DNA of 64,000 nucleotides from Bacteroidales bacterium (GTDB taxonomy: Bacteria > Bacteroidota > Bacteroidia > Bacteroidales > UBA932), in contig SFMG01000001.1 in NCBI GenBank assembly GCA_004554455.1, forward strand, positions 62,001 to 126,000. Reading direction: 5' to 3'. Position numbers and translations under genes: made by a program. Positions 43,701-52,413 of this stretch are shown piece after piece. The notes beneath the pieces were generated by a model. It was not told the origin of the DNA. It saw only the letters and a program-made list of their open reading frames with translations, and made no database searches. Within the stretch, counting starts at the first letter, position 1, and the number at the start of each line of letters is the position of its first letter.

Positions 43701-43792
43701 TTCTGAAGCAGGAGACTTATGTATTTCATTGCCAGGTTCCAGGTCTTTCCGGAACCGGCGGAAGCTTTGAGTATCTCTATCATCGTCCGCAA
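40745..43792 (-). CDS. addA: AddA-type UvrD-family helicase/nuclease
   Basis: Subunit of the AddAB helicase-nuclease that resects double-strand breaks for RecA. Helicase motifs: Walker A ASAGSGKTWNLA near residue 10, VTFTNKATDEMKQRIL near 46, motif II LLDEFQDTSRVQWEN near 395, DVKQSIYRWRGSDW near 425, MTIHKSKGLDFPYVIVP near 690, and AFTRASSVMRL. A PD-(D/E)xK nuclease site lies at the end (RPDRVVEMEDGTLAVIDYKFG near 968). Length 1015. It overlaps addB by 13 bp. Annotation pipelines may simply call it a UvrD helicase. Confidence 0.9.
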   Translation of the reverse strand: MRTMIEILKASAGSGKTWNLAMKYISLLLQNYGRDRYSYRHILAVTFTNKATDEMKQRILKELHQLARDPQASGYYELFVPSLMPDAKTLSEAASTVLCNILHDYSAFAVSTIDSFFQQALKAFSREIGQFASYQVELDRDSLIRESVDRVLDSLGSGDAAKLKWITDQMVRNIEKGGKYRLESSLYEIARRLKSEQRRQAVEDSGLPDRPLDLESLRKTCSDLVKKYCDSIVDTAKVISNECNNCGINPQDTSRQWLSKLLSKALSLKPGDEVKQLSSTVLSHLDGSLCWFNKKDAAKMDLVSPALDAAVSRLYSLYVKESRLYNTALILKDQIYALGLADDLSRQFDELLREKNVLSLDDSNSLLKDIIDGTDTPFIYEKLGVRFDNFLLDEFQDTSRVQWENFRPLLENSNASGKESLVVGDVKQSIYRWRGSDWNLLRKRLQEELGEVSTRNLDVNWRSPKAIVDFNNRFFEFASGTVQEKYDPSGDSISSIYADVSQFVSPKKRDEGLVAVEFCSEDEELERMVAMVNEALEAGFAYRDIAVLVRNNSSGSLVAERFIREGIPVVTDDSLKLKSSAIVNRLMALLGCIDNPENSMASFLTSELNVDIPSGYHSLQDLCEILLRELRNADSETFRNETLYVQSFMDKVHDFSSRKAGGLHAFLEMMEEDDSCISSPSSGNSLRIMTIHKSKGLDFPYVIVPFLETIKLYRDSNRWCRPEVKGSALEPVDGVYDVRLSSKSANSCFESSFKDEQEKQYVDNLNVAYVAFTRASSVMRLLGEIPEKPENILARASESANFSELLFFFAGGGDRKYGSMPRFERKEEPSENVEYPLEYKSWPLGERLSFSCDSGDFFSDDSEAALSASARRRGIILHDILSSIVSPSELPSAVHGAVLAGLLPQGEEESVLELLSSRIASVEDRGWFPRNPSAVWNETSLLGSDGEYLRPDRVVEMEDGTLAVIDYKFGAPKKSYIRQVNGYGRLYRAMGREVRTYLWYVDDNNVVETENSLPL
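40748..40755 (-). promoter_or_regulatory. -7 promoter box for DUF4290-ftsK-lolA
   Basis: TACCTTTG on the minus strand lies at the very 3' end of addA, 23 bases before the DUF4290 start, matching TAnnTTTG. It could give the ftsK group independent transcription. Confidence 0.4.
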
Positions 43793-46740
43793 ATCATTTT
43801 GAAGTCACACCATTTGCATACCTCCCTGTCTTCGGTACGGCTGAAAGGCTTGGAGACATCCGCTATCTCCGCCAGCAGGGCGTCCAGTTCCTTCGACATC
43901 TCTTCGTTCAACGCCTCGCTCAGAGGATATATTTTCAAAGGGTCGGAGTACATGGAAGGAACGGAATACATAGAATTGTTCACCTCGCTGAGGCTGACGG
44001 AACTTCCGTCGTCGAGCACGGCAGACTCCAGCATCCTGTCATATATATAGAACTGCAGTGCCGCCCTGCATTCGCGGCGTTTCTTCGCACTGCCGTGAAA
44101 TATGTCTTTGACAAGCTGGTCCGGATTGTCGGACTTGAGTGAAGAAGGGTTGTCGGAGCCGGTCTTGTAGTCCACGACCCTCAGCTTGTCGCCCACTCTG
44201 TCTATGCGGTCCACGATGCCATAGAAACTGAATCCGCCTATCTTGCACTCGCACGGACGTTCGAGGCCCAGTATGCGGAAGCAATTCTCGCCGCTGGACT
44301 TCAAGAGTTCGATGTCCCTGTCAATGGTTTTCAGCACATAGCGGGAAATGATCTCGGCCGTAATCAGGTCCCTGCCGCTTACCTCGTCGCAATTGAGTTC
44401 ATAGCATATAAAGGACTTCACCTTGCGCAGGATGTCGGAGTGCCGCTTCCTCCAGCTTTCAAGATAGGGTAAGGTGATATTCTTCTCGCCTACGGTATTC
44501 GTGACATTCAGCTTGTCGAAACTGCGGTCGCTGAGCATCTCGTCCTCGCCCATATACAGGGCCCTCATCACATTGTGATATACGGTGCCTATCATCGCCG
44601 CATCGAGATTCTCGTTCACTTCCTCCTCCTTGCTCAGCTTCTCGACCTTGGAATAGTAGAAGCTGGCCGGACAGTCGAGGTATTTTTCAATAGATGAAGC
44701 CGAGAGCCAGCGGTGATTGCGCAGCTGTTCGACCTGATCCTCCGTCTTGGTTATATCCGGCTTTTCTGCAGGAGGGTTCAGGGATGCAGTGGCCACCTTC
44801 CACTCGACAGGCAGGTTGAAATGATATGAGAGCTGCTTGATGAAACGGCTCTCCTCCCCCGGTTTGACGCCCTCGGTACGGGAGTCGTAGGTCAGGAATA
44901 CATTCTCCGCACGGCTTATCATACGGTAGAAATAATATGCCCACATTGCGTCCCTGTATTCTACGGTAGGGAGACCGAAGCCCTTTCTCAGCTCCGGCGG
45001 TATGAAGGAGGCCGAGAAGGATGAAGACGGGAAACTGCCCTCGTTGCAGGAGAGGAGGATTATATTGCTGAAATCCAGGGCCCTGGTCTCCAGCGGTCCC
45101 ATTATCTGCAAGCCCTTGAGCGGTTCTCCGTTGAAAGGGACGGAGACTCCGGCCAGCAGCGAATCCAGCAGTCTGACATAGGCCTGGGCATTGAGGGCGA
45201 ACTCTTCACCTCGGCGCTCCGCAAGGCTCGCGATACGGTTGACACAACACCAGTATTCCTTTGCCAGGTCCAGCTCGAGCGCCAAGTCCGCCTGCCCGGC
45301 CAGGAGCTTGGCGAAAGCGGAGAGCAGTTCCTTCTGCCAATGAGCGAAGGCCAGAACGGTTTTCACATCACTGCTGTTGAGCTCCCCCTCCACGGGTCTG
45401 AACATCAGCTCCAGCAGCGGATCCCCTTGCATCAGAGAGCTGTCCACATAAGGGGAAGGCTTTTCCTTCATCTTTCGGAGCACATCGCCCAGCTTTTCGT
45501 TGCCGGCAGCCATTTTCCTGAATATGCCGTTTGCGAATATGTCCTTGACCGGCTTGTACCAATAGCTGCAGCTGCCATTCCTGATGCGCCTGTGAATCTG
45601 GAGCGTGACCAGGGACTGCATCAGCGCATGGAGCTCGGTAGGCTGCATAGGATAGCCCATAGTCACATTGACATCCCGGAGCGACGGATCAAGTGAGTCC
45701 AGCAGAGGCATCAGCAGGGACTCGTCCGGAAGCACTACGGCGCAATCGTCCGGATTCCGGCCCTTGACTATGTCCGAGACGAGCTTCACCTGTCCCACTG
45801 CCGAAGGCACGCTCAGCACGGTCAGTTTCGGGCGTGCCACTCCCTCCGCATCCATGGGGAAGGCCTGGGGAAATAGCTTGAGGTTCTGTTCCATAAAGAG
45901 CGAGGAGCGGTTGAGGGGATGACGTATCATGTCCCCGGCATAATCCCAGCAGAACTCCGCCACTCCCGCATTCTTCATCTTCAGCAGCAAAGTCTTCTCG
46001 CACTCGTTCAAGGCATTCAGCCCCACGAAAACAAAGCTGCCGCTATGAGGCCAGGCCTTGGAAAGCATAGCATCCACGCCCTCCGCCTTGGCTCTTTCCG
46101 CGACAGAACGGCTTATCATTCCCTCATAGGCCTCTCCCCTGGAGCGCAGCAGGGCATTGAAATCCTCATAGATGTTCAGGAGTATGTCCCATATTTCCCT
46201 GAAGGAGCTCTTCGTGTCGCGTCCGCAGCCCTTCATCAGGTTGTCGCTCACCCTTGCATCACTTTTATTGAAACGGTCCACAAAGCGCAGTATCGCTTCC
46301 CTCTGGGTATCGCTGAGGTACTCGTAGCTGTCCTTCAGGGCCTTCAGGTCCGCGATGTTGGCAAATATCGCCTTGGGATCGATGAGGTACTTGTCTATGT
46401 CGTTGAAATCCGAGAGAATGACGTCTCCCCAGTAGATAAACTCGTCCAGGGTTTCGGCCTTGGCATAATGCTTTTTGTAGCAGGAATAGAGGTCTATGAG
46501 CTGGCCTATGCGGTCCGAAGGTACCAGGCCTGAGCATTTCGTGAGAAAATCGCTGACCGTGACCATCTGGGGCACGACCATAGGACCGAGTCCCATAGCG
46601 AGGGCCGACTCGGCGAAGCGTTTCTTGAAAAAGGCGATCGAGCGCCTGTTCGGGAATATGAAGCAAGTGCTGCTGACAGCATTGCCTGCCGTGGCGAGAT
46701 AGTGTTCCGCCACCTGCTGTAAAAATGATTTTGTTGCCAT
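43780..46740 (-). CDS. addB: AddB-type PD-(D/E)xK nuclease subunit
   Basis: Partner of AddA in end resection. The N-terminal part is helicase-like without a Walker A motif (STCFIFPNRRSIAFFKKR near 20). The C-terminal nuclease domain has FYGIVDRIDRVGDKLRVVDY followed by KTG near residue 870. Four cysteines expected for the AddB iron-sulfur cluster are present: one in KYLDCPASFYY near 690 and three at the very end in CKWCDFKMIC (977-986). Length 986 is within range. The presence of both nuclease sites and the cluster supports an intact AddAB. Confidence 0.9.
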   Translation of the reverse strand: MATKSFLQQVAEHYLATAGNAVSSTCFIFPNRRSIAFFKKRFAESALAMGLGPMVVPQMVTVSDFLTKCSGLVPSDRIGQLIDLYSCYKKHYAKAETLDEFIYWGDVILSDFNDIDKYLIDPKAIFANIADLKALKDSYEYLSDTQREAILRFVDRFNKSDARVSDNLMKGCGRDTKSSFREIWDILLNIYEDFNALLRSRGEAYEGMISRSVAERAKAEGVDAMLSKAWPHSGSFVFVGLNALNECEKTLLLKMKNAGVAEFCWDYAGDMIRHPLNRSSLFMEQNLKLFPQAFPMDAEGVARPKLTVLSVPSAVGQVKLVSDIVKGRNPDDCAVVLPDESLLMPLLDSLDPSLRDVNVTMGYPMQPTELHALMQSLVTLQIHRRIRNGSCSYWYKPVKDIFANGIFRKMAAGNEKLGDVLRKMKEKPSPYVDSSLMQGDPLLELMFRPVEGELNSSDVKTVLAFAHWQKELLSAFAKLLAGQADLALELDLAKEYWCCVNRIASLAERRGEEFALNAQAYVRLLDSLLAGVSVPFNGEPLKGLQIMGPLETRALDFSNIILLSCNEGSFPSSSFSASFIPPELRKGFGLPTVEYRDAMWAYYFYRMISRAENVFLTYDSRTEGVKPGEESRFIKQLSYHFNLPVEWKVATASLNPPAEKPDITKTEDQVEQLRNHRWLSASSIEKYLDCPASFYYSKVEKLSKEEEVNENLDAAMIGTVYHNVMRALYMGEDEMLSDRSFDKLNVTNTVGEKNITLPYLESWRKRHSDILRKVKSFICYELNCDEVSGRDLITAEIISRYVLKTIDRDIELLKSSGENCFRILGLERPCECKIGGFSFYGIVDRIDRVGDKLRVVDYKTGSDNPSSLKSDNPDQLVKDIFHGSAKKRRECRAALQFYIYDRMLESAVLDDGSSVSLSEVNNSMYSVPSMYSDPLKIYPLSEALNEEMSKELDALLAEIADVSKPFSRTEDREVCKWCDFKMICGR

Positions 46741-46838
46741 ACGTTAATATATACTCAGCAGCCGGAGTTTTATTTCACTGAAGAAACGGATATTTTCTCA
46801 AATTTACGATTTGCCTGTCATATTTGGAAATATATACA

Positions 46839-46846
46839 TATATTTG
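46839..46846 (+). promoter_or_regulatory. -7 promoter box for rubrerythrin
   Basis: TATATTTG matches TAnnTTTG, with TTTG repeats nearby (46810-46813 and 46823-46826) but at non-standard spacing. It would give a leader of about 40 A/T-rich bases. The rest of the 152-bp gap upstream of addB holds no gene. Confidence 0.45.
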
Positions 46847-46892
46847 TATGACAGTTTAGAACAATTTTAATTAACGGATAATTTTTGAAAAA

Positions 46893-47444
46893 ATGAAAAA
46901 GAAATTCAGATGTCTGGTTTGCGGTTTCGTCTATGAGGGCGAAAATCCGCCTGCAGAGTGCCCACAGTGCCATGCAAAAGCTGAGAAGTTCGTTGAAATC
47001 GTTGAGGGCGCAGGTCTTTCCTTCGCTTGCGAGCACGGACTCGGAGACGGCGTTGTCGAGGATGCGGAGATCATGCAGGGACTCCACGACCACTTCAACG
47101 GAGAATGCACCGAAGTGGGAATGTATCTTGCAATGTCCCGTCAGGCAGACAGGGAGGGATATCCTGAGATCGCCGAGGCATTCAAGAGATATGCGTGGGA
47201 AGAGGCTGAGCACGCTTCGAAGTTCGCCGAACTCCTCGGAGAGGTGGTATGGGACACCAAGACCAACCTTGCCAAGAGGATGGAGGCAGAGTCAGGCGCC
47301 TGCGAGGGCAAGCTTATGATAGCAAAACGCGCAAAACAGCTTGGCTATGACGCTATCCACGACACCGTTCACGAGATGGCAAAGGATGAAGCCCGCCACG
47401 GTTGCGGCTTCCAGGGTCTCTACAAGCGCTATTTCGAGAAGTAG
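46893..47444 (+). CDS. Reverse-type rubrerythrin (rubredoxin domain N-terminal), peroxide-scavenging
   Basis: Non-heme iron peroxidase of anaerobes. The rubredoxin-like domain is at the N-terminus, with Cys7, Cys10 in CLVCGFVYEG and Cys23, Cys26 in CPQCHAK. The ferritin-like diiron domain follows, with GECTEVGMYLAMSRQADREG near 70, AWEEAEHASKFAELLGE near 108 and EMAKDEARHGCGFQG near 160 carrying the Glu and His ligands. This reversed order, with 183 residues, is the rubrerythrin form frequent in Bacteroidales. It has its own promoter and implies an anaerobic or microaerobic lifestyle. Confidence 0.92.
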   Translation: MKKKFRCLVCGFVYEGENPPAECPQCHAKAEKFVEIVEGAGLSFACEHGLGDGVVEDAEIMQGLHDHFNGECTEVGMYLAMSRQADREGYPEIAEAFKRYAWEEAEHASKFAELLGEVVWDTKTNLAKRMEAESGACEGKLMIAKRAKQLGYDAIHDTVHEMAKDEARHGCGFQGLYKRYFEK

Positions 47445-47464
47445 AAATTCCTTCCCGTCAGAAA

Positions 47465-47863
47465 TTACATAGAATCATCGAAATCAAGGGCGTCCCAGAG
47501 CGAATCCATCTGGCGACGCTCTTTTTTTGTCGGACGGCCAGCTCCCCTGTCACGCTTGAGGAAGAAGGTCTCGACCGGGGCACGCAGCTTGTCCAGTTCC
47601 TCCTGAGGGGTAAGGTTCTCGGCGTAGCGTGGCACCAGGGCCGCACCCTGGCGCTTGTCCACAGGCTCGATTACCCGGAAAGTGTAGCACACCGCCCCCT
47701 TGCGCACGCTGATGAGGTCCCCGGTCACAACCGCCCTGGACGGCTTGATGTCGGCCGAATTGACCTTCACCTTGCCGCCCTTGCAGGCATCTGTGGCATC
47801 GCTGCGGCTCTTGAAGACGCGTATGCACCAGAGGTATTTGTCAATTCTTACCTCCATCTTCAT
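47465..47863 (-). CDS. hslR: Heat-shock protein 15-like S4-domain RNA-binding protein (HslR)
   Basis: Binds ribosomal RNA; E. coli Hsp15 recycles 50S subunits still carrying nascent chains. The S4 domain occupies residues ~3-60 (VRIDKYLWCIRVFKSRSDAT then GGKVKVNSADIKPSR). The C-terminal basic tail (RGAGRPTKKERRQMDSLW) matches HslR. Length 132 compares with 133 in E. coli. Two in-frame ATGs two codons apart could serve as start. The gene overlaps the end of manA by about 23 bp. Confidence 0.93.
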   Translation of the reverse strand: MKMEVRIDKYLWCIRVFKSRSDATDACKGGKVKVNSADIKPSRAVVTGDLISVRKGAVCYTFRVIEPVDKRQGAALVPRYAENLTPQEELDKLRAPVETFFLKRDRGAGRPTKKERRQMDSLWDALDFDDSM

Positions 47864-48992
47864 TTTCGAGGCCTTCGTAGTCCTCTCCCTCGAGGAAGGC
47901 CTCCGTATCCGGGTTTATATAGCTGTCGGGGGCCTCGTGCAGTCCCGCCGTCGCTTCGAGCACAACAGAGCCGGCACTGCGCGGAACGATGTAGAACTCG
48001 CCCATATCGGCAGGAATGAGTACGGTGCTGCCCCTTTTGAGCAGGATGTTGTCCATAGCCGTACCTCCCGCAGGGTCCGGATGAGGCTGCTGTATGGAGA
48101 CTTCGCCCTCGACGCACATATATACGTGGAAGACCCCGCTGTTCTCCGCATCTATGCGCAGAGGCTCTTTCACCCTCATCTCGGTGACCGTAAGTTCCTG
48201 ACGGTCAACAAGGGTACGCAGTGGCTCCTCAGAGGCCCTGATCCAGCAGGATGGGTCGAAAGCGCCGTAGTCTATGATATCCATCGCTTCGGCCAGATGG
48301 ATCGGACGGGCCGTGGCCGGGTTCTTCTCGCGTCCCCAGTCGTAGAGACGGAAGGTGAGGTTGGAGGACTCCTGGATCTCGGCTATGAGTATGCCGCCGT
48401 CAGCCGCATGCACGGTGCCCGGCTTCATCATTATGGCGTCTCCCTTCGCAGGCTCTATCACATTGAGTATCTCCTCGACCGTACCGGCCTGGCAGCGATC
48501 GTAGAGTTCCTGGGCGCTTACCTCGCGCTTGAAACCGGCATATATCCTGGCTCCCGGCTTCACATCCATTATATACCACATCTCGGCCTTGCCGAGGGAG
48601 TCGTAGCGGGCGATGGCTGTCTCGTCGTCAGGATGCACCTGGACGGAGAGCTTGTCATTGATATCCAGATATTTGATAAGCAGCGGGAACTGGCGTCCGT
48701 ACTGGTTGAAGACCTTCTCGCCCACAATGCGGTCCAGGTAAGTCTCCATCAGATCGCTTATGCTGTTGCCGGCGAGCCAGCCTTCGCTGACCAGACTGTC
48801 ACGGAAGCCCATGTCCGCTATCTCCCAGCTCTCGCCTATCCTGTCTTCCGTACTCAGATGATGTTCGTTTCCCTCCTCGTCGGCCTCGACGAAGTCTTTG
48901 CCCAGCTGACGTATGAGCGCATCGCCTCCCCAAGGGCTTTTGGATGCAATAGGAATGAACTGCAGGGGATACAACTGTTTCTTTTCTTCCAT
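47841..48992 (-). CDS. manA: Mannose-6-phosphate isomerase, class I
   Basis: Interconverts mannose-6-phosphate and fructose-6-phosphate; supplies GDP-mannose synthesis and mannose use. Zinc-site motifs: KYLDINDKLSVQVHPDDE near 108-125 and GKAEMWYIMD near 133, with GTVHAADGG near 192. IPIASKSPWGGDAL near the start is typical. Length 383 is in range for the long class I form, with an extended C-terminal cupin part. It starts 5 bp after the flavin reductase gene and is part of that operon. Confidence 0.93.
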   Translation of the reverse strand: MEEKKQLYPLQFIPIASKSPWGGDALIRQLGKDFVEADEEGNEHHLSTEDRIGESWEIADMGFRDSLVSEGWLAGNSISDLMETYLDRIVGEKVFNQYGRQFPLLIKYLDINDKLSVQVHPDDETAIARYDSLGKAEMWYIMDVKPGARIYAGFKREVSAQELYDRCQAGTVEEILNVIEPAKGDAIMMKPGTVHAADGGILIAEIQESSNLTFRLYDWGREKNPATARPIHLAEAMDIIDYGAFDPSCWIRASEEPLRTLVDRQELTVTEMRVKEPLRIDAENSGVFHVYMCVEGEVSIQQPHPDPAGGTAMDNILLKRGSTVLIPADMGEFYIVPRSAGSVVLEATAGLHEAPDSYINPDTEAFLEGEDYEGLENEDGGKN

Positions 48993-48997
48993 AAGCT

Positions 48998-49570
48998 CTA
49001 TTTCTTTTTCTTCTTTACCGACCAGCCGAAGCTGCCTATGAATCTGCCGAGACTGAAATAGGCCCCGTGCGAATAGGCGATGGGGGCAGCGGCCTCCAGC
49101 TCGAATTTGCCGCTTTCCGGGTTTATGAGTTCCTCATCCACCTGGACGTTCACCACTTCGGCGAGGAACATATCGTGGGAACCCAACTCTATGACCCGGG
49201 TAACCTTGCACTCTATGTTCACCGGGGATTCCAGCACCAGCGGGGCGTCCACAAGGGCGCCCTTGACCGGAGTCAGTCCCATCTCTTTCCATTTGTCATA
49301 GTCCCTGCCGCTGCGCACTCCGCACCAGTCCGTAGCCCTGGCAAGGGCCTCGGTAGTGATGTTTATCACGAATTCCCCGGTTCTGGAGATGAGTTCGTGC
49401 GAGAGACGGCTCTTGCGTATGGAGACATAGCACATTGCCGGGTCGCTGCAGACCGTTCCGGTCCACGCGGCCGTCATGAGGTTCCACTCCTCCCTCTTGC
49501 TTCCACAACTTACCAGGACTGCCGGAAGCGGGTAAATCATAGTACCCGGTTTGAAAGTCCTCTTGCTCAT
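48998..49570 (-). CDS. Flavin reductase family protein (FMN-binding split barrel)
   Basis: A 190-residue cytosolic flavoprotein. The FMN-binding split-barrel pattern shows as YPLPAVLVSCGSKREEWNL near 13, MTAAWTGTVCSDPAMCYVSI near 32, RKSRLSHELISRTGEFVINI near 52, and SHDMFLAEVVNVQVDEEL near 130. It is closest to flavoredoxin-like reductases of anaerobes. A lysine-rich tail (SVKKKKK) ends it. Its ATG overlaps the stop of the FAD-dependent oxidoreductase by 4 bp, so both flavoproteins are made together. Electron partner unknown. Confidence 0.88.
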   Translation of the reverse strand: MSKRTFKPGTMIYPLPAVLVSCGSKREEWNLMTAAWTGTVCSDPAMCYVSIRKSRLSHELISRTGEFVINITTEALARATDWCGVRSGRDYDKWKEMGLTPVKGALVDAPLVLESPVNIECKVTRVIELGSHDMFLAEVVNVQVDEELINPESGKFELEAAAPIAYSHGAYFSLGRFIGSFGWSVKKKKK

Positions 49571-50874
49571 AGCTGAGCCCCCATATTCTTAAGTTCGGCG
49601 ACCAGGGCCGGCACATCCACGTCCTGCACGGACACGCCTGAAGCCGACGCAAGGGCCGCCGCAACGCCTGCCGCCTGTCCGCTGCCCATACAGCTTGCCT
49701 GCACACGCAGGGACGCAAAGGCCACCCTGTCGGCGGAAAGGCAGCGTCCGGCTACCAGCAGGTTTGGGAAACCCTCCGCAATGAGGGCACGGTAAGGCAC
49801 GTAGGCCGGCTCCTCCAGGAAAGTGACGCTCTGACTGGCTCCCTTCGAAGCGTGTATGTCTATAGGATGGGCGCCGCGGGAGATGCTGTCCTCATAGTGG
49901 AAGGCATTGAGATACTCCTGCGCGCTTATGACGTGCATGCCTTTGATATTCCTTGTCTCGCGCACTCCGCCATTCACGGCCACGGAGGCCACATAGCAAT
50001 TCCGGAACTCCGGGAAAAGCTTCCGGAATATCCCGGCCATACGGAAACAGTCCTCGCGGAGACTGCACTCGGCGGCGCTCAGCTGCTCCGCATCGCAGGC
50101 GTCGGCGGAAACGCGCGTGACGTTCACTGCCACACAGCCGTCGTGCAGGGTGGTGCAGTACCACGGCCCGCCGAAATCCGGGATATCCAGTTCCTCCTGG
50201 AGCTCAAGCATTTTCTTTCGCATAGGCAGGCAGTAGCAGTTTTCACCCTGCTTGTTGTGATGCATGGCCTCGCGTACCATAGGGGAATCCGTATCCACCC
50301 CGTTTAGAATGAAATAGGAGGACATTGGCTGCAGGGGACGTCCGCTCTTGTCCTGCATAGGGACTCCGGCCATATATGCCAGGTCGGCATCGCCCGTGCA
50401 GTCGATGAAGACGTCTGCATCCAGGGCCTGGGAGCCGCTCTTGTTCTCTATGATCACCTGACTTATCCTGCCATCCCCGCAGACACAGCCGCTCAGATAG
50501 GAATGAAGGTAGAGTTTCACCCCGGCTTCGAGCACCATTCTCTGACAAAGCAGCTTGTAGAGCTCAGGGTCAAAGGCGACGTTGCCCAGAGGCTTCTCTA
50601 TAAGACCGCCGCCAAGTTCTTCAAGTCTCTCTATGAACTCCCATGGTATGCCCCCTATGACCTTGCGTCCCTTGTAGGTGAAGACACTGAGCGGGGCGAC
50701 ATAGGAAGTGGTGGCCATGCCTCCGAGGAAGCCGTACTGCTCGACCAGGGCCACGCTTGCTCCCTTTCTCGCGGCTGCTATGGCTGCTATGAAGCCGGCA
50801 GGGCCGCCGCCGCAGACTACGACGTCATATCTGCCGACGACGGGTATATTCTTTTCGATTCTTATCGTTTCCAT
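49567..50874 (-). CDS. FAD-dependent oxidoreductase (FAD_oxidored type)
   Basis: A 435-residue protein with an N-terminal Rossmann dinucleotide-binding site: YDVVVCGGGPAGFIAAIAAA at residues 15-34, then GASVALVEQYGFLGGMAT, a signature of the FAD_oxidored family. DADVFIDCTGDADLAYMAGV near 150 and a C-terminal FAD-contact segment LLVAGRCLSADRVAFASLRV near 375 followed by GQAAGVAAALA complete the fold. No signal peptide. Members often sit with carbohydrate genes and the substrate is usually unknown. First gene of the flavin reductase-manA-hslR operon. Confidence 0.88.
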   Translation of the reverse strand: METIRIEKNIPVVGRYDVVVCGGGPAGFIAAIAAARKGASVALVEQYGFLGGMATTSYVAPLSVFTYKGRKVIGGIPWEFIERLEELGGGLIEKPLGNVAFDPELYKLLCQRMVLEAGVKLYLHSYLSGCVCGDGRISQVIIENKSGSQALDADVFIDCTGDADLAYMAGVPMQDKSGRPLQPMSSYFILNGVDTDSPMVREAMHHNKQGENCYCLPMRKKMLELQEELDIPDFGGPWYCTTLHDGCVAVNVTRVSADACDAEQLSAAECSLREDCFRMAGIFRKLFPEFRNCYVASVAVNGGVRETRNIKGMHVISAQEYLNAFHYEDSISRGAHPIDIHASKGASQSVTFLEEPAYVPYRALIAEGFPNLLVAGRCLSADRVAFASLRVQASCMGSGQAAGVAAALASASGVSVQDVDVPALVAELKNMGAQL

Positions 50875-50899
50875 CTCCTTGTTATGCCGAAAGGGCCGA

Positions 50900-50930
50900 C
50901 AAAGTTACGAATTTATTTTCACTAACTTTG
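50900..50930. promoter_or_regulatory. Divergent mirror-image -7 boxes: FAD oxidoreductase (-) and symporter (+)
   Basis: TAACTTTG occurs on the minus strand (50907-50900) and, identically, on the plus strand (50923-50930), 15 bases apart. They face the oxidoreductase operon and the symporter. The arrangement suggests coordinated control of both units. Confidence 0.5.
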
Positions 50931-50949
50931 CCGCCTCAACACACAGCTT

Positions 50950-52413
50950 ATGAAACTCTCAGCAATTATCGCAACCATACTTTCCTGGTTCGCATTGGTT
51001 TTCATAATCTCCTGGATATCAGGCAGGAAAAGCGACAACTCTACCTTTTTCAGCGGCAAGCGCAACCAGCCATGGTACATAGTCGCCTTCGCGATGATAG
51101 GTTCCGCGATGTCCGGCGTCACCTTCGTATCGGTTCCGGGAATGGTCGCGGCATCCGCATTCGGATATATGCAGATGGCGCTGGGCTTCATTGCCGGACA
51201 GGCCGTGATAGCCTTCGTGCTGGTGCCTCTGTTCTACAGGATGAACGTGATTTCCATATATTCCTACCTGGAACAGCGTTTCGGACTGTCTTCCTACCGC
51301 ACCGGCGCCTGGTGTTTCTTCATCTCCAAGCTGCTCGGCGCCGCAGTCCGGCTCTTCCTGGTCTGCATATCCCTGCAACTGATGCTGTTCGGGCCTCTGG
51401 GACTCCCCTTTGTACTGAACGTCGCCGTCTGCATAGCCGTACTGCTGCTCTACACCTACCGGGGCGGCGTGAAATCGGTGATATGGATAGATTTCCTCAA
51501 GACTATATGCATGGTCAGCGCCATAGTGCTGAGCATAGTCTTCATAGCCAGGGCTTCGGGACTTGACCTCGGCTCACTCTGCCGCGGAATCAGAGACAGC
51601 GGGATGTCCCGCATGTTCTACTTCGACGACCCTAAGCATCCGCAGTATTTCTTCAAGCAGTTCTTCGGAGGACTCTTCACCGTAGTGGCGATGACGGGAC
51701 TGGATCAGGATATGATGCAGCGCTCGCTTGCCTGCCGCAACTTCAGGGACGCCCAGAAGAACGTGATTACCAGTTCCCTGCTACAGACCGTAGTGATCTT
51801 CCTCTTCCTGGTGCTGGGCGTGCTGCTCTATGACTTCGCCGGGGCCAACGGGATCGAGGCAGCCGGAGACAGTCTCTTCCCGGCGGTGGCCACCAGCGGC
51901 AAGCTCCCGATCGTGGTCGGAGTCTTCTTCGTGGCGGGTCTCATTGCCTGTTCCTATGCCGCAGGTGGCTCAGCCCTTACGGCCCTGACCACTTCCTTCA
52001 CCCTGGACATACTGCACGCCGATCTCAAGGGCGAGGAGAAACTCTCCAAGACCAGAAAGACAGTACACATAGCGATGGCCCTTGCCCTGGGCGCTACCAT
52101 AGTGATATTCAACTATTTGAATAACACCAGCGCCATCGATGCCGTATATAAGCTGGCCAGCTACACCTACGGTCCCATACTGGGTATGTTCGCCTTCGGC
52201 ATCCTTACCCGCAGGCAGGTACGCGACCGTCTGGTTCCCGTGGTGGCCATAACGGCACCGGCGCTCTGCCTTGTGCTTGCACACAACTCAGAGCGCTGGT
52301 TCAACGGATATCAGTTCAGTTACGAACTGCTTATTGTCAATGCCTTGCTTACCTTCCTCGGACTTATCGTCTGTTCTTCGGGAGCAAAGAAGTCTCAGTG
52401 CAGCGGGCGCTGA
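50950..52413 (+). CDS. Sodium:solute symporter (SSS family)
   Basis: Inner-membrane sodium-coupled transporter of 487 residues with about 13 transmembrane segments. Family pattern: GRKSDNSTFFSGKRNQPWYI near 22, GSAMSGVTFVSVPGMVAA near 50, FLKTICMVSAIVLSIVFIA near 185, GLDQDMMQRSLACRN near 250, and SYAAGGSALTALTTSFTLDI near 335 (sodium-site region). Solute cannot be read from sequence; sugars, sialic acid and nucleosides are among options for Bacteroidota members. Its last 50 bases overlap the 3' end of the GH3 gene on the opposite strand. Confidence 0.9.
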   Translation: MKLSAIIATILSWFALVFIISWISGRKSDNSTFFSGKRNQPWYIVAFAMIGSAMSGVTFVSVPGMVAASAFGYMQMALGFIAGQAVIAFVLVPLFYRMNVISIYSYLEQRFGLSSYRTGAWCFFISKLLGAAVRLFLVCISLQLMLFGPLGLPFVLNVAVCIAVLLLYTYRGGVKSVIWIDFLKTICMVSAIVLSIVFIARASGLDLGSLCRGIRDSGMSRMFYFDDPKHPQYFFKQFFGGLFTVVAMTGLDQDMMQRSLACRNFRDAQKNVITSSLLQTVVIFLFLVLGVLLYDFAGANGIEAAGDSLFPAVATSGKLPIVVGVFFVAGLIACSYAAGGSALTALTTSFTLDILHADLKGEEKLSKTRKTVHIAMALALGATIVIFNYLNNTSAIDAVYKLASYTYGPILGMFAFGILTRRQVRDRLVPVVAITAPALCLVLAHNSERWFNGYQFSYELLIVNALLTFLGLIVCSSGAKKSQCSGR

